Below are positions 58,215-64,000 of a DNA stretch of 64,000 bases, in pieces. Under the pieces are notes generated by a model, which had not been told where the DNA came from, ran no database searches, and was given only the letters and a program-made list of their open reading frames with translations. A program made the translations under genes and the position numbers. Source of the DNA: Talpa occidentalis (taxonomy: Eukaryota > Chordata > Mammalia > Eulipotyphla > Talpidae); the NCBI RefSeq assembly GCF_014898055.3, contig NW_023601322.1:74738740-74802739 (forward strand), read 5' to 3'. Each line of letters starts with the position of its first letter. The stretch's first letter is position 1.

Positions 58215-59036
58215 TGGTGAATCCATTCTTTCCCATCACTATCAGAAATAGTTTGCACTCACTTGTAACAAGCAACAATATAAATTTCTTAAGCTATGTT
58301 ATCTCTCCCTCCTTCTGTCATAACATAGTCCCAAAAAATCTGGGCTATCTAGTATCCTGCAGAACTCTATCAGTAACATTATGCCAATCAGACAAAATGA
58401 TCAAGAAGTGACTAATACATTGGTGACTATGACAAGACACATACTCTCCAGAAGATAAGCCCTGTGAAGATTCAGATCCTGCTACATCTATAAAGCTTTC
58501 AGAGGATCCAGTGGTCTGAAGAATGCCAGAAAATTTCCTTGATGTATAGGACAAATTACTGTGTCTTATACTTCCCATCATGAAGAAGGAAGTATGCTGT
58601 TTGTTAGGGTATAAATGTAACCTGTTGCACTCTTCAGAATATAACTATGACCCATATACCTGGCAATAACACAAAAACCTGCCACCTTAAAGTAGGACCC
58701 ATGGCAGAAAAGGACTGTAACATTTGTAGGCTGTAGTACAAGTAGCATTACCATTTGGGCCATATGAATTGTGATTTGAAAGGTATCAGTAGTGGGAATA
58801 TTTGTTATATCCCTTGGATTCTGGAAGAAGCCATATCATCTGCATAAATTACATCTTATGAAAAAAAAAATTGTTCTTCTGAGCCCTGGTGGGGCTGTAG
58901 GACCTGATGAAGTGACTAGTGATCTAGAACTAACTATGATAAATTAGTTTTTGTCAGGTCTTCTAAGCCATCAGGTAAAACAGGCCTAGTGGAGACTCAT
59001 CAGAAGCTGAAAGTCGTAAAAAAAAAAGATGGAACT

Positions 59037-59336
59037 TGGGCCTCCCCGGTGGCGCAGCTGTTGAGCGCTGGGTTGGGAAGCTGCCAGCAGCCTCTGCAGC
59101 GCCAGTTCGATCCCCGGCTGCTCCCCGGCCACTGGAGGAGGGTCCCACATGGCGCGCAGACCTCTCCTGCCGCCTGCTGCTCCCCTCAGCAGTGTACTTC
59201 GGTCCTTCTGTCTGCTCTGCTCCCCACTCTGGCTCTGGTGAATTCTCTCACCCTCCCTCGCTTCTGACTGTACCCAGTGCTTGTATAAATATATAAATAA
59301 ATAAACAAACAAAAAAAAAGAGTATCTATCTAAAAA
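59037..59336 (+). mobile_element. tRNA-derived SINE, sense, CAGTCAGAAGC subtype
   Basis: Head TGGGCCTCCCCGGTGGCGCA, B-box-like AGTTCGATCCCCGG, with an insert GCTGCTCCCCGGCCACTGGA like that of the copy at 31260. The tail is TAAATAAATAAACAAAC. The flank AAAAAGATGGAACT is repeated on both sides. Inserted in the ERV-L relic. Confidence 0.94.
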
Positions 59337-60400
59337 AAAAAAAAGATGGAACTCATACATTTGTAATCAAGTATGATAATGATTGGTGGCACAAATAAAC
59401 TGCACAAACATATAACCTGAACACCATGTTTCTCACCTCCATGGCAACACACTGTCTCCTGCAACTCACACAGGTGCCTACACAAACAATCCCTTCGAAC
59501 CAGCTGATGGGAGAGGTAAAATCACAAACTTGGTTCACAAATAGATCAGATCAGTATGTGGGTCAAATAAAAAATGGCAGCTATACTATAGCTCAACTCA
59601 GGGATGATTGTGAAAAACAATAGTGAAGAAAAAGCCAATGAACTAGAGATTCAGGTGGTTCACCTGCCTTTGTGTAGAGAGGTAGTCTTACTCATGGGCA
59701 GTAGCAAATGACTTGACTGGATGGTCAGGGACTTGTAATGAGAAAGACTTAGAAACCTAGAACAAGGAATCATAGGATACAGGCATGCGATAGATAAATG
59801 TTAGTAGCCTGAAGTATGAAGAACTTCATTTGGCATATTAATGACCATCAGGAAGCACAGCGCAGTGGAAAAGGTATGAAAACATGGTAGACATAGTGAC
59901 TCTTATAGTTGTGACTCTTATAGCTTCTGTCATTGCATCCCAGTGCTGGCTCAGGAATAGAGACTATGCATAAACCCAATACTATGGGCTCTCTCTTGCC
60001 ACAGTCAAATGTCTAGCTTGACAGTAACAGAGTCCAAGCCCTCTTATAGCCTGGAAGGGCATGTGGTTTATTTTGACAAAATTTAATATACAGTCCAGGT
60101 ATATCTTTCCTATTTGTAGCACCTCAGTCCAACGCTTTCAGAGTTTTTGATCTTGGGGCTTTCAGAGTATGAGATTCCCAGCATGTGAATGCTGGGAATA
60201 CTTGTGCCTCCTGAGACCACAAGTGTACCTCTGTGATCCTGCATGGGAGAAACCTGTCCCTGGATGATGGAGCTGGCTTTCAGATGGAGTGCCTGATGGA
60301 GTGTTGGGCAATAGCTAGTAGACATAGTTAATTGATGCACAGGCTTGGGACTTTGCAAGGATAATGAGCTGTCCTCCAGGACTTAGTTCTCACTCTATGG

Positions 60401-62985
60401 AGCTACTATCTAATGGCACTCCTGATTTGAGGAGATATGCCCTTGATTCCTAAAAATAGTACCTCATCATGTCCACCACACTCTACCCCCTAGAGCTGTT
60501 TGGATCCACTTCTACATATAAACACTTGGAACAGGTTCTTGGAGCATCAACTCCAGGATTCCAGTGCTAAGCTGTTACATGTTTTAATAACTAGCTCTCC
60601 AAAACAGAGACAAACCGTACACTGTAACATTTGTAAATTCTCATGGTGTAAATACTCCCACCATGGTTCAAGCTTCTAAAAACTGGCAAAAATTTAGCAA
60701 TAGGCTATCACAGGCCATTTTGGGCTCCAGCACACCAGTAATCCTTCTCTTCCAGGAAGGTTAGTGAGATGAACTACAGTCTCTGCTAATACAGTTAATT
60801 GCAGGATCACAACTCTTTTCTATTTTTATCTAACTCCAGATTTCCCCTTACCTTCAGCACATATGTTTATTCTGGTGACTTCCCTCGTGGTGACCCTCAT
60901 CCCTGAGGGGTCTGATTCATGTTCTGATTCCATTGTAACCTGGGGTTGCTGCACAAAAAAAGTCTGGACTCACTGTGGTTCCTAAAAGACCTTTTCCAGG
61001 GAAAGCTGGCACACCAAGCTGAGTAGGTAGCCCTAGGAGAGACATGGGGGAAGCTTTCCCTGCCCCTCAGTGTTGATGAAGAGAGGCAGGGACAGGTTTG
61101 ATTCTTCTCTCTAGTTCCAGGAACAGTGAGGGCCATAATCTGTTCCTTTCCTGAGGCTCTTAAGGTAGGGGGGGATTTTTACCTGGAAAGAGTCCTTCAA
61201 AGCCTCTGATCACAGTACAGTGGGGACAAACTCCAAGAGCTGCGGAGGCTGAGCTCAGGACAGAATTGCCACCTTTCATCCTGACCACAGGCAACCACTG
61301 TGTCTTTGTATGTACCAACCAGGGCTTAAATTCTGTTTGTCTGCATCTGTGTGTGTCAATCTGTCACCATCACTATCTCCTATTGGTCTCCCACCAGTCT
61401 CTTCCAAGCTCTCCCTAAATCTGCCAGTGCCAGGAATTCTCCCACTGTCTACCCACCTGTTACTGCTAGGAGTCTTGAGTTATGTTTGTTAGCTGTCATT
61501 CTTATGGCCTGCTCTATGTGTCTGCCTGTGACTCCTGGACCTCTGGAATGGCTGACTATGGGAAGGTGCTCTTTCCTACCCTGGGGATTCACAGCAACTT
61601 AGGAAGCCCCTGCCTAGGACAGTACCTAGTGTTCTTGTTTTGTCATGGAGCCTGAGACTGTTTCTCTGTCTGTGAACCCCATGGGCATGAAGTCTTCGGT
61701 GTGACCCAAAGCTTTTGCAGCTTCCTCTGATTTCTGCCTGGTTTCCAACACTGGCTGGTGTGCATTTCCAAGGGATGGACTGGTGGGAGGGGGTATTAGG
61801 TTCTCTCTGAGTCACAATGCTTCTGTGAATCCAGGTTGGGTGCTGACCTACCCCTAGCCCTGGGGAGGGCTAGAGCCTCTGTTTCAGTTAGGGACCTGAA
61901 GAGACCCTCAGCCACTGCCCCAGACACACCCTGGTGAGAGAAGTGGCCTGAGGGCAATGGAGGTCAATCTAGGAGAGTTTTCTGGGGCGTAGAGAGTGCG
62001 GAGGAACTTATTGACCAGAAGTTGTGGTTCCAGTAGTAGTTGTTCTTTCTCTGTCCTCCACTCCCCACAAATGAACTAACCCCGCCTTTATCCAGCCCAA
62101 CTGGCGGAAGAGGCCTGAGCCAAAGCTCCGCTGGAAGAATTTGGGACTGCCCCAGGCACTAGGCAGGAGGAAGTGACACATTGCCCGAGAGCTGGGCTTC
62201 CCTTCCTTCTCCTGCTTCCTTTGAGATGGTTCCCAAATCTGTTAAGTGGGAAAGGGAGCAGGAGCCACACTGGTATGGGTTCCTGCTCGCTCAGCTCCTG
62301 GGTGACATAAGGTCACTCTTTTGTCTCATCTTTCAGATGCTATTGTCAATGAGGATAATCATCACTAGCCTCCTGGCTGTAGATTGAGAACCTTCTTATA
62401 GACTAGTGCAGTTCTTTGCCCCCACAGAGAATTTTCCTAAACTTTGGAAAGTTTATGGTGCCTTTCCAGCTTGACTTCCTTAAAACCTATGTGCATTTTT
62501 TTTTTTAAATCATAAGTGAAAAGACTCACTTGCATGAGACCCTGGAATATAGCTACCACTGGTACCTATGCTAAGGGAGTCTTCCCTAGACCTCGGGTAT
62601 AAAGCAGTAGTTAAGAGCAGAGACTCCCACATTCCCCTGAGGGAGAGATGACTGTCCTTCTGAGACCCAGGAGATGGGCAGACAAGTGCCAGAATGTTAT
62701 GAAGGATGCTTCAGTAGCAAACATGTCTACTTCCCACTGGTCTCTCCCATTTTAGGAAGGGAGCGGGTGCTGTTAGAGATATCAGCTAAATGACTGGGAT
62801 ACATTCCAGGTACAGGGGCTGGGAGATGGTAGGAGAGTGATGACTGGTTCTTCTTCCTGTAGCCCAGGACAGATATGAGAGAATAAGGCTGTGAACAGTG
62901 TGTCTGGGGGATTCTGGAGGGGCCATGGGGGCTGAGTCCCAGGGAAGGCTTTTAGGCTAGATCAAAGGACTTGAAATTCACACTG
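60401..62985. other. No gene recognised
   Basis: Moderately GC-rich, apparently single-copy. 61310-61815 has overlapping small frames without domain character. A MIR-like scrap lies near 62600-62640. Confidence 0.35.
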
Positions 62986-62989
62986 AGCC

Positions 62990-63130
62990 AGTAGACAGCC
63001 CATATGGGACACAGCCATACTAATCTCCTAAAATGTGAGCATCTTGTGGGTTGGGTTCCCTCCAGAGCCTGGCACAGTTTCCATTACTTCTTAGGCATTT
63101 AGTAAATATTTGTTGTATGAATTAATGGGT
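62990..63130 (+). repeat. L2 3' end-like fragment
   Basis: AAAATGTGAGCATCTTGTGG, GAGCCTGGCACAGTTTCCAT, then TTAGTAAATATTTGTTGTAT. Confidence 0.65.
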
Positions 63131-64000
63131 GTATGAATTCATCAGGCTTTTGTGGGGAGAGAAGCTAGAGGGGTCTGTTTAGAGACAAGTGCTTATGGGG
63201 CATTGAAGTGGTCATCTGCATGGGAGAGGAGAGCTGGACTGGGGAAATGCTGTAGGATAGATGAAAGTGGGCAGATTTGAAGGGGGCTAGGAAAGGGAAA
63301 GCACTAGCACATGGTGGGGGAGGGACTAAGGAACTGAGACCCCAAGAGAAGCCAGTGGCCAGTTTCCTGGGTGCCTCCCAAAGTCTTTGGGGCCAGATAC
63401 TTGTGGCCAAGGGCTGCACTCTAAAAGCCTGGCAAATGGCATCCACGTCTGTGTCAGACTGGGCTCTTCTTGAGCTAACTCCCTCAAAGAGGAGATTGTG
63501 GAAGTGGAAGCAGCCATTCCACAGTTGTGGGAACATAAGAAACTGGCAAGTGATAAGGTGGCTAATATCTGCTCTTACAATGAGCTGACTTCACTGCTGC
63601 CTGCCCAAGCCAAGTCCCCCTAGCCCTGTGAGCAAGGTTTGGATTCGACACAGCTTAGTCAGATTTGGATTTTATTTCCTAATAATTGACTGTCAGAATG
63701 TGAATAGTTGGACAATGTAGAGAATAATTTCTAATAATAATATTTGGGAAGCAGCTTCAGATCATGTAAGAGAAAGGAAAGAGCCAATGTCTGATGGACA
63801 AGGCAAGAAAAAACAGTATTGCTTACAACACACTTTCCCATGGAAAATGTTTGGCATGACCTACTAAGGCTAAAATATGTATATCCCATGATTCATTGAT
63901 TCCACCCCACTCCCAGCATTTCCAACAGAAATGTTTACATGTGCTCTCCACAACATGACTGCAAGGAAGTTCACAGTAGCTTTATTGATTTTAGCCAGAA
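63131..64000. other. No gene recognised
   Basis: Apparently single-copy flank. Frames at 63165-63588 overlap on both strands and show no known domain. The last 200 bases begin to resemble an antisense or sense L1 piece (ATGTTTACATGTGCTCTCCA), not confirmed. Confidence 0.3.

Larger units (their letters stand above)
57165..60400 (+). mobile_element. Decayed ERV-L-type internal region (pol), sense
   Basis: Nucleotide patterns follow the ERV-L pol region: AAGATGTGGTACCTTCACTA, TTTCAGAGGATCCAGTGGTC, CATTACCATTTGGGCCATAT. Every frame is broken by stops and indels and two SINEs interrupt it, so it cannot make protein. No paired LTRs were found; the right boundary is uncertain. Confidence 0.65.

Noticed and set aside
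1..64000. CRISPR array, operon, riboswitch or phage-like system
   Set aside because: Gene structure and repeats are those of a mammalian nuclear genome; no regularly spaced direct repeats or compact gene clusters were seen.

Overview
This window looks like nuclear DNA of a placental mammal. It has a multi-exon vertebrate gene with GT-AG introns, L1, L2 and MIR elements, an ERV-L relic, and about 30 copies of one tRNA-derived SINE of roughly 260 bp whose head reads GGGCCTCCCTGGTGGCGCAG. I do not recognise Alu, B1/B2 or ruminant SINEs. The SINE and a tiny TTAA-flanked piggyBac-type element make a bat plausible, perhaps a rhinolophoid, but that is inference from memory of SINE families and is not secure.

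Region 1 (1-17.9 kb) holds the only gene I can support: the last nine coding exons, on the + strand, of a collagen prolyl 4-hydroxylase alpha subunit closest to P4HA2. It runs from the linker before the catalytic domain to the stop codon at 17490-17492, with a candidate AATAAA at 17835. All nine exons have usable splice sites, phases that join without a break, and no internal stop. The iron ligands (His-x-Asp and distal His), the 2-oxoglutarate-binding Lys and the paired cysteines are kept. One exon, and much of the sequence around the active site, is very unlike P4HA1/P4HA2. I read this as a divergent intron-containing paralog, possibly still coding, whose N-terminal exons lie left of the window. 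It is the most interesting thing here.

Region 2 (18-43 kb) is repeat-dense, mainly L1 fragments in antisense with SINEs inserted in them. It includes an L1 with an inverted 5' segment (28.0-32.1 kb), two SINEs stacked in one target site (28.8-29.4 kb), and a minus-strand sequence that looks like a processed retrocopy of an mRNA I could not identify (38.6-39.7 kb).

Region 3 (43-56 kb) is repeat-poor, with ancient MIR/L2 pieces and four SINEs, and no gene I can support.

Region 4 (56-61 kb) carries decayed ERV-L-type internal sequence on the + strand, cut by two SINEs. Region 5 (61-64 kb) is apparently single-copy sequence without a recognisable gene.

All family assignments rest on reading the sequence and on memory of the families; no database search was possible.
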